From Egibacteraceae bacterium (lineage in GTDB: Bacteria; Actinomycetota; Nitriliruptoria; Euzebyales; Egibacteraceae), in contig DATLGH010000030.1 of the NCBI GenBank assembly GCA_035540635.1, forward strand, positions 1 to 53,152: DNA of 53,152 nt, given 5' to 3'. This document shows positions 1 through 8,871 of the stretch, in pieces. Each line of letters begins with the position of its first letter. Positions within the stretch are counted from its first letter, which is position 1. The position numbers and the translations under genes are program-made. The notes beneath the pieces were generated by a model. The model made no database searches. It was not told where the DNA came from and was given only the letters and a program-made list of their open reading frames with translations.

Positions 1-111
1 CCCACGGCTTCGGCGCCCCCCGCCCCGCCGCCTCCGCCACCGCCGGCGGGTGGCGACGACGACATCGACGACGACATCGACGACGATGACGACGACGATG
101 ACGACGACTGA
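1..111 (+). CDS. C-terminal end of a protein with Pro-rich linker and poly-Asp tail (5' truncated)
   Basis: Reading from the first base, frame 1 stays open to a TGA at 109-111. It encodes a run of prolines, then Gly-Gly, then a tail made almost only of Asp with two Ile. Such acidic tails occur on small exported or PepSY-type proteins next to two-component systems, but no domain is visible here, so the family is unknown. The same DNA, read one frame over, encodes the Thr-rich start of the next gene. It probably belongs to the same transcription unit as the kinase and regulator downstream. Confidence 0.5.
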   Translation, partial: PTASAPPAPPPPPPPAGGDDDIDDDIDDDDDDDDDD

Positions 112-1567
112 GGACGGTGAGGGTCAGAGCGAGAACGGCGCCGGCGGTCTGCGCCGGGTGCTGTCGAGCCTGCGCGTCCGCCTCGTCGGCGGCTACCTGC
201 TCCTGCTCGCCCTCGCGCTGGCGGCGTCGATCGTGACGGTGCGCGCCGTGCTCCTCGACCGCGTGAGCGCACGCATCGACCGCGAGCTGCTCCAGGAGGT
301 GGAGGAGATGCGGGCGCTCGCGGCCGGCAGGGATCCTGTCACCGGTGAGCCCTTCGGGGACCGCGTCGACCGGGTCGTCGAGGTGTTCTTGCGCCGCAAC
401 ATCCCCCACCGGCACGAGACCATGGTCGCCTTCGTCGACGGGGAGCCGTTCCTGCGCAGTGCGAACCCCCCGCCCCTGCGCCTCGACCTGCAGCCGGAGC
501 TCGTCGAGCGGTGGTCGGTGCTGGAGACAACCCAGCGCGGGCAGGTGGACACGGAGGTCGGCCCGGTCGACTACCTCGCCGTACCCCTGCGCGCGGACGG
601 GCAGGCACGCGGCGTCTTCGTGGTCGCGGTGTTCACCGCGTTGGAGCGGGCGGAGGTCGACGAGGTCGTCCGCCTCGCCGGCACGGTCGCCTTCCTCACG
701 CTGGCGGCCGGCACCGTGCTCGCGTTCGCACTCGCCGGCCGGGTGCTCCAGCCGGTGCGGCAGCTGACCGCGACCGCGCAGCGGATCACCGACACGGACC
801 TGTCGCGACGCATCGACGTCCGCGGGCACGACGAGCTCGCCGAGCTCGCCGCCACGTTCAACGGGATGCTCGACCGCCTGGAGGGGGCCTTCTCCGGACA
901 GCGGGCGTTCCTCGACGACGCCGGGCACGAGCTGCGGACCCCGATCACCATCATCCGCGGTCACCTCGAGCTGATGGGCGACGACCCGGCCGAGCGGGAG
1001 GAGGTCGTCGCGCTCGTCCTCGACGAGCTCGACCGCATGCACCGCATCGTCGACGACCTCCTGCTGCTCGCCAAGGCGCAGCGGCCCGACTTCCTGCGCG
1101 AGGAGGTCATCGACGTGCGCGCGCTGGCCGAGGAGGTGTTCGCCAAGGCCCAGGCGCTCGCGCCACGCGACTGGCGGTTCGAGGCCGTGGGCGACGGCCG
1201 GATCGTGGGTGACCGTCACCGGCTCACCCAGGCGCTCGTCGCGCTCGCGGCAAACGCCGCGGCCTACACCGAGGAGGACGTCGAGGTCGCGATCGGTGCG
1301 GCGGTCACGGACGGCCACGCGCGCCTGTGGGTCCGTGACGAGGGGCCCGGCATCCCCCTCGGCGAGCAGGAGCGCATCTTCGACCGGTTCGCCCGCGGTT
1401 CCCACGGGCAACGCAGCCGCGACGGCAGCGGGCTCGGTCTGGCGATCGTCCGCGCGGTCGCCGAGGCGCACGGCGGGCGCGTGGAGCTGCGCAGCCGCGC
1501 CGGCGCCGGTGCGACCTTCACCGTGGTGATCCCCGTGGACCGGGCCGGCGACGGAGACGGGCGGTGA
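98..1567 (+). CDS. Two-component sensor histidine kinase (HAMP, HisKA, HATPase)
   Basis: Membrane sensor kinase that autophosphorylates on His and passes phosphate to the OmpR-type regulator encoded next. Order: a hydrophobic segment near residue 35, an extracytoplasmic sensor region of about 130 residues, a second membrane segment, HAMP, the H box (DAGHELRTP, His is the phospho-acceptor), then N, G1 (DEGPGIP) and G2 (GSGLGLAIV) boxes of the ATPase domain. The start is ambiguous: GTG at 50 and ATGs at 86 and 98 are all in frame, inside a low-complexity repeat of acg/gac. I chose 98, which overlaps the upstream stop least; no clear ribosome binding site precedes any of them. The stop overlaps the regulator start (GTGA). 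Confidence 0.93.
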   Translation: MTTTEDGEGQSENGAGGLRRVLSSLRVRLVGGYLLLLALALAASIVTVRAVLLDRVSARIDRELLQEVEEMRALAAGRDPVTGEPFGDRVDRVVEVFLRRNIPHRHETMVAFVDGEPFLRSANPPPLRLDLQPELVERWSVLETTQRGQVDTEVGPVDYLAVPLRADGQARGVFVVAVFTALERAEVDEVVRLAGTVAFLTLAAGTVLAFALAGRVLQPVRQLTATAQRITDTDLSRRIDVRGHDELAELAATFNGMLDRLEGAFSGQRAFLDDAGHELRTPITIIRGHLELMGDDPAEREEVVALVLDELDRMHRIVDDLLLLAKAQRPDFLREEVIDVRALAEEVFAKAQALAPRDWRFEAVGDGRIVGDRHRLTQALVALAANAAAYTEEDVEVAIGAAVTDGHARLWVRDEGPGIPLGEQERIFDRFARGSHGQRSRDGSGLGLAIVRAVAEAHGGRVELRSRAGAGATFTVVIPVDRAGDGDGR

Positions 1568-2235
1568 GCCGCATCCTCATCGCCGAGGACGAGGCGCGTA
1601 TCGCGTCGTTCCTCGAGAAGGGTCTGCGGGCGAACGGCTTCGTCACCTCGGTGGCGAGCGACGGGATCGAGGCGCTGCGGCGCGCGCGCAGCGGGGAGTT
1701 CGACCTGCTCATCCTCGACATCGGCCTGCCCGGCAAGGACGGCTTCGCCGTGCTCTCCGAGCTCCGGGGGACCGGCAACCGCTTGCCGGTGATCGTCGTG
1801 ACCGCCCGGGACGGCGTCGATGACACCGTGGCGGCGCTCGAGGGGGGGGCCGACGACTACGTCACGAAGCCGTTCGCCTTCGAGGAGCTGCTGGCCCGTG
1901 TGCGGGTGCGCATGCGGGGTGACGCGGCCGTGGAGGAGACCGTGCTCCGCCATGGCGCGGTGTCGCTCGACCTGCGCACCCGCCGGGCGCGGGTGGGCGA
2001 CCGGGAGGTCGACCTCACGGCCCGCGAGTTCACGGTGCTCGAGACGCTCCTGCGCCATCCCGGCCAGGTGCTGAGCCGTGAGCAGCTGCTCAGCCACGTG
2101 TGGGGCTACGACTACGACCCCGGGTCGAACGTCGTCGACGTCTACGTCGGCTACCTCCGCCGCAAGCTCGGCCAGCGCACGATCACGACCGTCCGCGGCA
2201 TGGGCTACCGCCTCGAGGCCGTCGATGCCGGATGA
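1564..2235 (+). CDS. OmpR-family DNA-binding response regulator
   Basis: Cytoplasmic transcription factor partnered with the kinase immediately upstream; its GTG start overlaps the kinase TGA by 4 bases, so translation is probably coupled. The N-terminal receiver has the acidic pair EDE, the phospho-accepting Asp in ILDIGLPG, the Thr of VVTARD and the Lys of VTKP. The C-terminal half is a winged-helix Trans_reg_C domain (LTAREFTVLETLL, then VDVYVGYLRRKL and VRGMGYRL). Length of 223 residues is normal. The regulated genes cannot be told from sequence; the upstream acidic protein and the following receiver are the obvious neighbours. Confidence 0.95.
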   Translation: MSRILIAEDEARIASFLEKGLRANGFVTSVASDGIEALRRARSGEFDLLILDIGLPGKDGFAVLSELRGTGNRLPVIVVTARDGVDDTVAALEGGADDYVTKPFAFEELLARVRVRMRGDAAVEETVLRHGAVSLDLRTRRARVGDREVDLTAREFTVLETLLRHPGQVLSREQLLSHVWGYDYDPGSNVVDVYVGYLRRKLGQRTITTVRGMGYRLEAVDAG

Positions 2236-2635
2236 CGCCGACGAAGGCCGTTCCGTGACCGGTCCCGGGGGCCGCGTGCTCCTCGTCGAGGACGAGCCCC
2301 GGATCGCCGCGTTCCTCGTCAAGGGGCTGCAGGGCGACGGCTGCGACGTGGTCGTCGCGGAGGACGGCGAGGTCGGGCTCTACCTCGCCACCGCCGAGTC
2401 CTTCGACGCGGTCATCCTCGACATCGGCCTGCCGGGGCTGCACGGTGTGGAGGTGCTGCGGGGGATTCGCAGAGCGCGCCCGGCCCTGCCCGTCGTCATG
2501 CTCACCGCCCGCGACGAGCCCGACGCCCGCGACGTCTGCATGCAGGCCGGCGCGACCGGCTTCGTCACGAAGCCTCTCGTCTTCGCCGACCTGCGCGCGG
2601 TGCTCGCCGCGTGCATCTCTTCGGGTGCGGGCTGA
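2225..2635 (+). CDS. Single-domain receiver protein (CheY-like)
   Basis: 136 residues, starting at an ATG that overlaps the end of the upstream regulator by 11 bases; a GTG at 2254 would give a shorter product beginning just before the receiver. All phosphotransfer residues are present: EDEP, Asp in ILDIGLPG, Thr in MLTARD, Lys in VTKP. There is no output domain. The receiver resembles that of the preceding OmpR regulator closely (RIA-FL-KGL near the start, ILDIGLPG), suggesting a partial tandem duplication. Known roles of such proteins include phosphate sink, phosphorelay intermediate or decoy; which applies here is unknown. Confidence 0.85.
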   Translation: MPDDADEGRSVTGPGGRVLLVEDEPRIAAFLVKGLQGDGCDVVVAEDGEVGLYLATAESFDAVILDIGLPGLHGVEVLRGIRRARPALPVVMLTARDEPDARDVCMQAGATGFVTKPLVFADLRAVLAACISSGAG

Positions 2636-2716
2636 ACCGCCCGCCCCTTCCAAGCCGGTCCGCTGCTTCGGCGGCTTCCCGCGGACACCAACGGGTTGTC
2701 CGGCGGGATACCGCGG

Positions 2717-2746
2717 GGGTGGACCGCCCCGAGGGGCGGCCCACCC
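2717..2746. terminator. Hairpin between convergent genes
   Basis: A 14-bp inverted repeat with one mismatch (arms 2717-2730 and 2733-2746) lies between the stop of the receiver gene and the stop of the minus-strand secreted protein. It is GC-rich with no clear T-run, so it is a plausible bidirectional terminator, not proven. Confidence 0.5.
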
Positions 2747-2754
2747 GCCGCGGG

Positions 2755-3510
2755 TCAGCGGGTGAGGACCGTCGGATCCCGGAAGGTGCCGACGAGGCCC
2801 GGCTGGGTCTCGCCCGGCGGCCGCGTGGTGTCACCGCGCAACCCGACGAAGTCGGTGAAGTGACCGCGCTCGGCGCACGTCGGCTGCGTGGCGTCACGCT
2901 GGTGCGCGAGGCACACGAGGATGCCCTGGAAGGACCCGTGACCAGTGATGTCCTGGAAGGTCCCGGTGCTCTGCGTGGGGGACAGCTCGAACCGCCCGGT
3001 CAGCTGCACCTCGTTGTCGGAGATCCGCCGGTACCGCGCCCGGAACTCGGTGACGATCGCGTGCTCGGTCTCGGTCTGGACGCCGTTGACCGTCTCGCAG
3101 AGGACGCTCGTGATCGTCCCCTCGATGAAGCCCCGGTCACCCCGCGGACCTTGCACCTGGGTGACGGTGCCCTGGACGTGGTGGCGGACCGCAGCGGTGC
3201 CGTCGTCGTCGTCGACACCGGGGTAGTCGGGCCGGAAGTCCAGCCCGAGGTCGTTGAAGGGCGCCCGCCCGGCGCAGGTACGGGACGAGTAGGCGAAGGT
3301 CTCACCCTCGACGAAGTCGTACGACAGCCGCTCGGTCGAGAAGAGCAGGCCCGACCAGTCGGGGTCGTCGTTGCTGTGGGTGTGGACGCTCAGCTGGAAA
3401 CCGCCGCGCGCCTCCGACTTGGGTGCCTTGTTCGGATTGGCTGCGGCAGGGCCGACGAGCGCCAGGGCCGTCACGACGGCCAAGGCGAACACGAGACGTA
3501 GTCTTTGCAT
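2755..3510 (-). CDS. Secreted protein of unknown function
   Basis: 251 residues with a classic Sec signal peptide (Arg near the N-terminus, long Leu/Ala/Val core, cleavage probably after PAAA). The mature part is rich in beta-strand-like alternation and Gly/Thr (GTVTQVQG, GTITSVL, GHGSFQG), as in small secreted beta-barrels, but I recognise no family. The ATG at 3510 was chosen because an AAGGGAG ribosome binding site sits 4 bases upstream; a TTG seven codons earlier is less likely. Four cysteines in the mature protein could form disulfides. It is monocistronic, facing away from the methyltransferase operon by its own promoter. Confidence 0.8.
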   Translation of the reverse strand: MQRLRLVFALAVVTALALVGPAAANPNKAPKSEARGGFQLSVHTHSNDDPDWSGLLFSTERLSYDFVEGETFAYSSRTCAGRAPFNDLGLDFRPDYPGVDDDDGTAAVRHHVQGTVTQVQGPRGDRGFIEGTITSVLCETVNGVQTETEHAIVTEFRARYRRISDNEVQLTGRFELSPTQSTGTFQDITGHGSFQGILVCLAHQRDATQPTCAERGHFTDFVGLRGDTTRPPGETQPGLVGTFRDPTVLTR

Positions 3511-3579
3511 GCAACTCCCTTTTGGTAGCAATTCAGTCGCTTTCCCTTACTCGCGCGGGTTCAGGGCGCAAGGCGGGCT

Positions 3580-3607
3580 AGTGTAGCCAGGCTAGGAAAG
3601 TCGACAA
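3580..3607 (-). promoter_or_regulatory. Predicted sigma70-type promoter of the secreted protein gene
   Basis: On the minus strand, TTGTCG (3602-3607) and TACACT (3580-3585) are separated by 16 bases. This would give a leader of roughly 60-65 bases before the ATG at 3510. The rest of the 3511-3661 gap holds only a 5-bp stem at 3624-3639, a weak candidate terminator for the operon that ends at 3662. Confidence 0.5.
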
Positions 3608-3661
3608 TCCTTTATTGCTCGACCCCGCGGCGTTGCGGGTACCGGTCGCTGTCGGCACCCC

Positions 3662-4609
3662 TCAACGGCTGGCGAACACGAGCGACTGCGTGTGGCCGGG
3701 CAGGTCGACGACGTCGACCGCGGCGAAGCCCGCCTCGGCAAGCCAGCGCGCATACTCCTCCTCCCCGTGCGTGTCCCCGCCGCCGCCGACGCCGAGCATC
3801 TGGACGGCGAAGGCCGGGACGACGGCGTTGCGGCCACGGACGAAGGCAAGCAGCGCGACGCCGCCGCGCGGGGCGACGACCGGACGCAGCAGGCGAAATA
3901 GGGCGGCATTGCGCGCGGGGTCGTACGTATCGGTGACGGCTGCGGCGAACACGATGTCGAAGGGTCCCTCCGCGAGGTCGTGGAAGAAGTCGCCGGCGCA
4001 GAGACGCACCCCGGCGGCCTCGAGTCGTCCGCTGCGGCGCGCGAGGTCGACGGCCTCGGGCCGGTCCTGCATCGTCACGGACAGGCCGCGGCGGGCGAAC
4101 GCGAGGGCGTGCTCGCCGTGGCCTCCGCCGAGGTCGAGCACGCGCCGCGCGTGCGGGAAGCGCGACAGGCACGCCTCGACGGCGGCCGGTGCGACCGGAC
4201 GCGCGTACGCCGCGAGGGCTGCGTACCACCGCTCGCGCTGCGCCGGCCCGGAGGCGGGCGCGGCGGTCGGCTCGACGCCCCGCAGGCGGGCGTCGAGCGC
4301 GCCGCTCCACATGCGTATGGAGCGGGCGTGGTGGCGCAGGAGCGCGGCGAGGTCGGGGTCGGGTGCGCCGGCGCCGGTCGCGTAGCGGCCGCCGCTGCGG
4401 CGTTCGACGATGTCCCAGACCGCGAGGAGGTCGAGGACGACGCGCACCGCGTGCTCGTCGAGGCCCGAGGCCGCCGCCACGTCGGCCGGCGTGCCCGGCA
4501 GGGCCGAGAGCACGCCGGCGTCGGCGGCGGCGTCGTAGACGAGCAGCATGCGCCAATCGCTCGCCTCGTCAGGCGGGGCGAGGAACGACCGGTCGGGGCG
4601 CACGGTCAC
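3662..4609 (-). CDS. SAM-dependent O-methyltransferase-like protein
   Basis: 315 residues. The N-terminal third looks like the winged-helix/dimerisation domain of plant-type (methyltransf_2) O-methyltransferases (PADVAAASGLDEHAVRVVLD, then ERRSGGRY). The C-terminal Rossmann domain has motif I DLGGGHGEH, an acidic residue at the end of strand 2 (QDRPE), and the post-I motif with CAGDFF. Last gene of the nine-gene minus-strand operon, 7 bases after the binding protein gene stop. In that setting it may demethylate or methylate an intermediate of the imported compound, or be a passenger; the substrate cannot be read from sequence. Confidence 0.85.
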   Translation of the reverse strand: MTVRPDRSFLAPPDEASDWRMLLVYDAAADAGVLSALPGTPADVAAASGLDEHAVRVVLDLLAVWDIVERRSGGRYATGAGAPDPDLAALLRHHARSIRMWSGALDARLRGVEPTAAPASGPAQRERWYAALAAYARPVAPAAVEACLSRFPHARRVLDLGGGHGEHALAFARRGLSVTMQDRPEAVDLARRSGRLEAAGVRLCAGDFFHDLAEGPFDIVFAAAVTDTYDPARNAALFRLLRPVVAPRGGVALLAFVRGRNAVVPAFAVQMLGVGGGGDTHGEEEYARWLAEAGFAAVDVVDLPGHTQSLVFASR

Positions 4610-4616
4610 CGGGCGG

Positions 4617-6290
4617 TCAGGAGTCCGTGGGCATGCCGGTCTCCTGGCCGGTGACGAACGCGTGCTTGTTGTACGTCGTCGGCACGACGCCGGCGACGCC
4701 GCCCGGGGTGTAGTACCAGGCGTCGAAGACCTCCGTGTCGTGGATCGAGAAGCCGGTCGGGTAGACGAGCGGCAGCAGCGGCAGGTCCTCGGCGACGATC
4801 TCCTGGATCTCGGTGACGATCTCGAGGCGCTCGTCGTCGTCGAGCGTGTTGAGCTGCTCGCGCGCGAGCTCGTCGACGCGCGGGTTCTCGTAGCCCTGCG
4901 CCTGCTGGACGAGCTGCTCCTCCGTCGAGTAGATGAGCCGCAGGTAGTCCGGTGCGAGGTCGCTGTTCATGCCGCCGAAGCTGATCATCGACATGTCCGT
5001 TTCGCCGGCCAGCACGCGCTGGTTGAACGACGGTGTGTCGAGCGCCTGCGGCTCCAGCTGCACGCCGATCTCCGCGAGGTAGCCCACGACGAGGTCGACC
5101 GGCGGCCCCGCCGGGGCGGGGACGAGGAGCTCGAACGACAGGGGCTGACCGTCGGGACCGGTGCGCATGCCGTCCTCGCCGCGGGCGTACCCGGCCTCGT
5201 CGAGGAGCGCGTTCGCGGCCTCGAGGTCGAACGCGTACTGCTCGACCTCGGCGTGGAAGGGATGCTCGGGCGGGATCCACCCGGGGTTGCCCGGGGCGCC
5301 GTTGCCGCCGAACAGCCGCTGCACCATGTCCTCGCGGTCGATGGCGAGCGCGCAGGCACGCCGGAACTGCGGGTCGGCGAGCGCGCCACCTCGGGCGAGG
5401 TTCCAGTACAGTGCCGTGCCGGCGGAACCCGGTGGCGCCTCGAGGATCTCGTAGCGGTCGTCCTCCTCGAACGGCGCGAGCGCGTCGTCGCGCAGCCCGT
5501 TGCCTCCGGCGGCGGACAGCTCACCGGCGAGCAGGGCGGTGAGCGGGTCGCCGACCTCGACGAACTCGAGCCGTTCGACGACCGGGGTCCCGAGGAAGTA
5601 GTCGTCGTTCGCGGTGTAGAGGTAGGACCCCTCGCCGGGGGAGTACTGCTCGAGGCGGTAGGGACCGGTGCCGACGAGCAGCGCGACGTCGCTGGCCTGG
5701 GCGGCGTCGTCGACCCCCGACCAGATGTGCTCGGGCACGATCGGGACCGCGCCTGCGGCGCCGAACTGCAGGAACGTCGCAGCCGGCTCCGAGAGGGTGA
5801 ACTCGACCGTGTGGTCGTCGACAGCGGTAACCTCCTCGATCTCCTCGATCGGCTGCACGATGACCTGCGGCGAGATCTGCTGCTGGTCGAAGTACGCGAA
5901 CGTGAAGACGACGTCCTGGGCGGTGAACGGCTCGCCGTCGTGCCAGGTGATGCCCTCGCGCAGCTCGAAGGTGTAGGTGAGCCCGTCGTCGGACTCCTCG
6001 AAACCGGAGGCCAGCCACGGCAGGACCTCCCCGCTCGCGTCCTTCCACACCAGCGTGTCGTAGATGAAGCTCGTCTGGACGTAGCCGGGACCACGCATGT
6101 AGCCGAACGGCGAGGGGAACCCCTGGTCGCCACCGGGCAGCCGCAGCGTCACGCGTTCCGGCGCCTCGTCGGTCGCCTCGGGCGTCTCGTCGGTCTCGGG
6201 TTCGGTGTCCTCCTCCTGGCCGGGGCAGCCGGTCAGTGCGAGGGCGAGCGCCACCAGGAGCGCCATGTGCCGGAGCGTTGCTTGCCTCAT
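4617..6290 (-). CDS. ABC transporter substrate-binding lipoprotein (SBP family 5)
   Basis: 557-residue extracytoplasmic solute receptor of the peptide/nickel/opine class. The signal peptide ends in a lipobox (ALTGC), followed by an acidic Glu/Asp/Thr linker, so the protein is anchored as a lipoprotein. Typical family-5 features follow: FIYDTLVW, LASGFEESDDGLTYTFELREGITWHDGEPFTAQDVVF-type stretch, VGTGPYRL, and a C-terminal lobe with the NALLDEAGY motif. Its start overlaps the stop of the fused ATPase gene by 4 bases. Ligand unknown: family members bind oligopeptides, glutathione, opines, Ni chelates or sugars. Confidence 0.93.
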   Translation of the reverse strand: MRQATLRHMALLVALALALTGCPGQEEDTEPETDETPEATDEAPERVTLRLPGGDQGFPSPFGYMRGPGYVQTSFIYDTLVWKDASGEVLPWLASGFEESDDGLTYTFELREGITWHDGEPFTAQDVVFTFAYFDQQQISPQVIVQPIEEIEEVTAVDDHTVEFTLSEPAATFLQFGAAGAVPIVPEHIWSGVDDAAQASDVALLVGTGPYRLEQYSPGEGSYLYTANDDYFLGTPVVERLEFVEVGDPLTALLAGELSAAGGNGLRDDALAPFEEDDRYEILEAPPGSAGTALYWNLARGGALADPQFRRACALAIDREDMVQRLFGGNGAPGNPGWIPPEHPFHAEVEQYAFDLEAANALLDEAGYARGEDGMRTGPDGQPLSFELLVPAPAGPPVDLVVGYLAEIGVQLEPQALDTPSFNQRVLAGETDMSMISFGGMNSDLAPDYLRLIYSTEEQLVQQAQGYENPRVDELAREQLNTLDDDERLEIVTEIQEIVAEDLPLLPLVYPTGFSIHDTEVFDAWYYTPGGVAGVVPTTYNKHAFVTGQETGMPTDS

Positions 6291-8041
6291 GCGGTTCCCT
6301 TCTCGTTGCGGATGGGCAGGTGGACAGGTTCGGGCCGGCGGGAGGCGAACGCGGAGGCGGCATCGACGAGCCGGCGGGCGGTCGGGCTCTGGGGATCGGT
6401 GGAGACGAACCTCGACGGGCCCTCCTCGACCACGCGGCCGGCGTCGAGCACGACGATGCGGTCGGTGACCTTGCGGACCACGGCGATGTCATGTGACACG
6501 ACGACGAGGCCGAGGCCCATCTCGGCCTGTCGTTCGCGCAGGACGACGAGCAGGCGTGCCTGCTCGGACGCGTCGAGCATGCTCGTGGGCTCGTCGGCGA
6601 TGAGCACCTTCGGACGGACGACGAGCGCGCGGGCGAGCGCGACCCGCTGCAGCTGGCCGCCGGACAGCTCGTGGGTGCGCGACCGGAGGAAGTCGCCTGC
6701 CGACGGCAGGCCGACGCTGTCGAGGACCTCGCGCACCGCGCGCGCACGCTCCGCGAGCGCCCCCGATCCGGCGACGTCGAGCGGCTCGCGCACGAGCTCC
6801 TCGACGGTCAGGCGCGGGGAGAGGGCGTCCCAGGGGTCCTGCATGACGAGCTGGATGCGCCGGCGCAGCGCACGGGCCGCGCGCCTGCGGGATGCGCGCA
6901 GCGGCTCGTCGCCGAGCCACACCTGCCCCGCGTCCGGCGCGACGTGCCCGGTGAGGACGCGCGCAAGGGTCGACTTGCCGCTGCCCGAGGGCCCGACGAT
7001 GCCGACGGCTTCGCCCTCGCGCAGTTCGAGGGACACCCCCGTCAGTGCCTGCACCTGCGCGTTCCCACGCCCGAACGCCTTGCGCACCCCCGCTGCCGCG
7101 AGCAAGGTCTTCAGTCCGCCGAAGTGGCAGGCGACCAGGCGCCCCCGCGACAGCATGAGCGGAGGGTTGTCGTCGCGGCACCAGTGCTCTGCCTGCGTGC
7201 ACCGCTCGAAGAAGGGGCATCCCGCCGGAAGGTTGCGCGGGTCGGGAGGGTGACCGCGGATGGGACGCAGGTCCTTCGTCGTGTTCATGACGGGGTAGGC
7301 GTTCACGAGCCCCCAGGTGTAGGGGTGGGCCGGGTCGGCGATCACCCGGTCGGTGTCGCCGACCTCCATGGCCTGTCCCGCGTAGAGGACCATCGTGCGG
7401 TCCGCCAGATGGGTGGCGTCGGGCAGATCGTGGGAGATCACGACGAGCGCGAAGGCGCGTTCCTGCGCCAGTGTTGCGACGCGGGCGACGAGCTCCGCCC
7501 TCGTCGCGGTGTCGAGGCCCGCCGTGGGCTCGTCGAGCACGACGAGCGCCGGATCGAGCACGAGCGTCATGGCCAGCAGGGCGCGGCGCCGCTCCCCACC
7601 GGAAAGCTGATGCGGATAGCGGTCGAGCAACTTGGGATCGAGCAGCATCCCCTCGGCGGCCGCCGTCACCCGGCGGCGGGCGCGTGCGGCGCTGAGACCG
7701 AGGCGGTCGCGCAGCGGCTCGGCAAGCTGCGTGCCGACGGTCGTCACGGGGTTGAACGGGGCGCCCTGCAGGGCGAGCGCGACCGTCGACCAGCGCAGCT
7801 CGCGGAGCCGCTCCGCCGGGGCGCCGATGAGCTCGACGCCGTTCAACCGGACGTTGCCATGCGCCTCCGGCGGCTGCACGAGGCCCGCGAGGCACATCGC
7901 GAGGGTCGTCTTGCCCGATCCGGACTCACCGACGACGGCGAGCGACTGCCCCCGCTCCAGGCGCAGGCTCAGTCCCCGCAGCGCGTGCACCCCGCCGGGG
8001 TAGCGCACCGCGAGATCCTCGACCTCGAGCAGCGCGCTCAC
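6287..8041 (-). CDS. Fused double ABC ATPase of a peptide/opine-type importer
   Basis: 584 residues with two complete nucleotide-binding domains in one chain, equivalent to separate DppD and DppF. Domain 1: Walker A GESGSGKT, signature LSGGERRR, Walker B VVLDEPTAGLD, then the oligo_HPY region with cysteines near CPFFERCTQ. Domain 2: GPSGSGKS, LSGGQLQR, LIADEPTSMLD. GTG start at 8041 overlaps the permease stop by 4 bases; the much longer open frame upstream is a shadow of the permease gene. Powers import of the ligand bound by the lipoprotein encoded next. Confidence 0.93.
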   Translation of the reverse strand: MSALLEVEDLAVRYPGGVHALRGLSLRLERGQSLAVVGESGSGKTTLAMCLAGLVQPPEAHGNVRLNGVELIGAPAERLRELRWSTVALALQGAPFNPVTTVGTQLAEPLRDRLGLSAARARRRVTAAAEGMLLDPKLLDRYPHQLSGGERRRALLAMTLVLDPALVVLDEPTAGLDTATRAELVARVATLAQERAFALVVISHDLPDATHLADRTMVLYAGQAMEVGDTDRVIADPAHPYTWGLVNAYPVMNTTKDLRPIRGHPPDPRNLPAGCPFFERCTQAEHWCRDDNPPLMLSRGRLVACHFGGLKTLLAAAGVRKAFGRGNAQVQALTGVSLELREGEAVGIVGPSGSGKSTLARVLTGHVAPDAGQVWLGDEPLRASRRRAARALRRRIQLVMQDPWDALSPRLTVEELVREPLDVAGSGALAERARAVREVLDSVGLPSAGDFLRSRTHELSGGQLQRVALARALVVRPKVLIADEPTSMLDASEQARLLVVLRERQAEMGLGLVVVSHDIAVVRKVTDRIVVLDAGRVVEEGPSRFVSTDPQSPTARRLVDAASAFASRRPEPVHLPIRNEKGTA

Positions 8042-8871
8042 GGGTGGGCTCCGACCCGCCGGTTGAGCAGCGGCTCGAGCCCCACGCCGAGGAACATGAA
8101 CCCCGAGACGAGGACGGTGATGGCGAGGCCCGCCGGCAGGACCCACCACGTCCACAGCGGTGAGAAGTACAGGCCGGGGTGGGCGAGCGCGCGGTTGAGG
8201 ATGAGCCCCCAGCTCACCGCGGTGGGGTCGGCCAAGCCGAGGAACGCGAGGCCGGTCTCCAGCAGGACCGCCTGGCCGGAGACGGCCACGAACCCCGCGA
8301 CGATGAGTGGTCCGACCGCGGGCAGCAGGTGCCGGCGCATCACATAGAGGCCACCGCCACCGAAGCCGCCCGCCGCCGCGACGAAGCCCCGTTCCCGCAG
8401 GCTCGCCGCCTGGCTGCGCACCGTCCGCGCGATCACCGGCCACACGGTGAGCCCGATGGCGAGGACGAGGTTCGTCCTGCTCGGCCCCACGAGCGCGGCG
8501 ACGAGGATGAGCAAGGGCAGGCGGGGGACGGCGAGCACGACGTCGACGACGCGCATCGCCACGACGTCGACGAGCCCACCGGCGAGCCCTGCCCCCACGC
8601 CGACGAAGGCACCGACGGAGATGGCCAACGTCGCCGCGCCGAGTGCGACGACGAGCGCGGCGCGGGCGCCCCAGACGAGCTGGGAGAAGAGGTCCTGCCC
8701 GATGTTGTTCGTGCCGATCAGGTGGCGGCTCGACGGGGGCTGGAGCGCCTCGCCGGCCAGGGCGCGCGGGTCGTACGGCGCGATCCACGGGGCGAGCAGG
8801 GCGGCGATGACGAGGGTCAGGACGAGCAGGCCCCCGACGAGCGCGAACCACGACCGCAGCCCGTGGCTCAC
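8038..8871 (-). CDS. ABC transporter permease (DppC/OppC-like)
   Basis: 277 residues, about six membrane helices. The N-terminus has the short OppC_N segment (one helix followed by APYDPRALAG and HLIGTNNIGQD), as in DppC. The binding-protein-dependent transport loop is visible as ERGFVAAAGGFGGGGLYVMRRHLLP (EAA-type motif). The GTG start at 8871 overlaps the TGA of the preceding permease gene by 4 bases. Forms the membrane channel with the DppB-like partner. Confidence 0.92.
   Translation of the reverse strand: MSHGLRSWFALVGGLLVLTLVIAALLAPWIAPYDPRALAGEALQPPSSRHLIGTNNIGQDLFSQLVWGARAALVVALGAATLAISVGAFVGVGAGLAGGLVDVVAMRVVDVVLAVPRLPLLILVAALVGPSRTNLVLAIGLTVWPVIARTVRSQAASLRERGFVAAAGGFGGGGLYVMRRHLLPAVGPLIVAGFVAVSGQAVLLETGLAFLGLADPTAVSWGLILNRALAHPGLYFSPLWTWWVLPAGLAITVLVSGFMFLGVGLEPLLNRRVGAHP

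Noticed and set aside
4548-7253. 901-codon plus-strand open frame opposite the binding protein and ATPase genes
   Set aside because: Antisense shadow; the minus strand encodes unmistakable ABC components.
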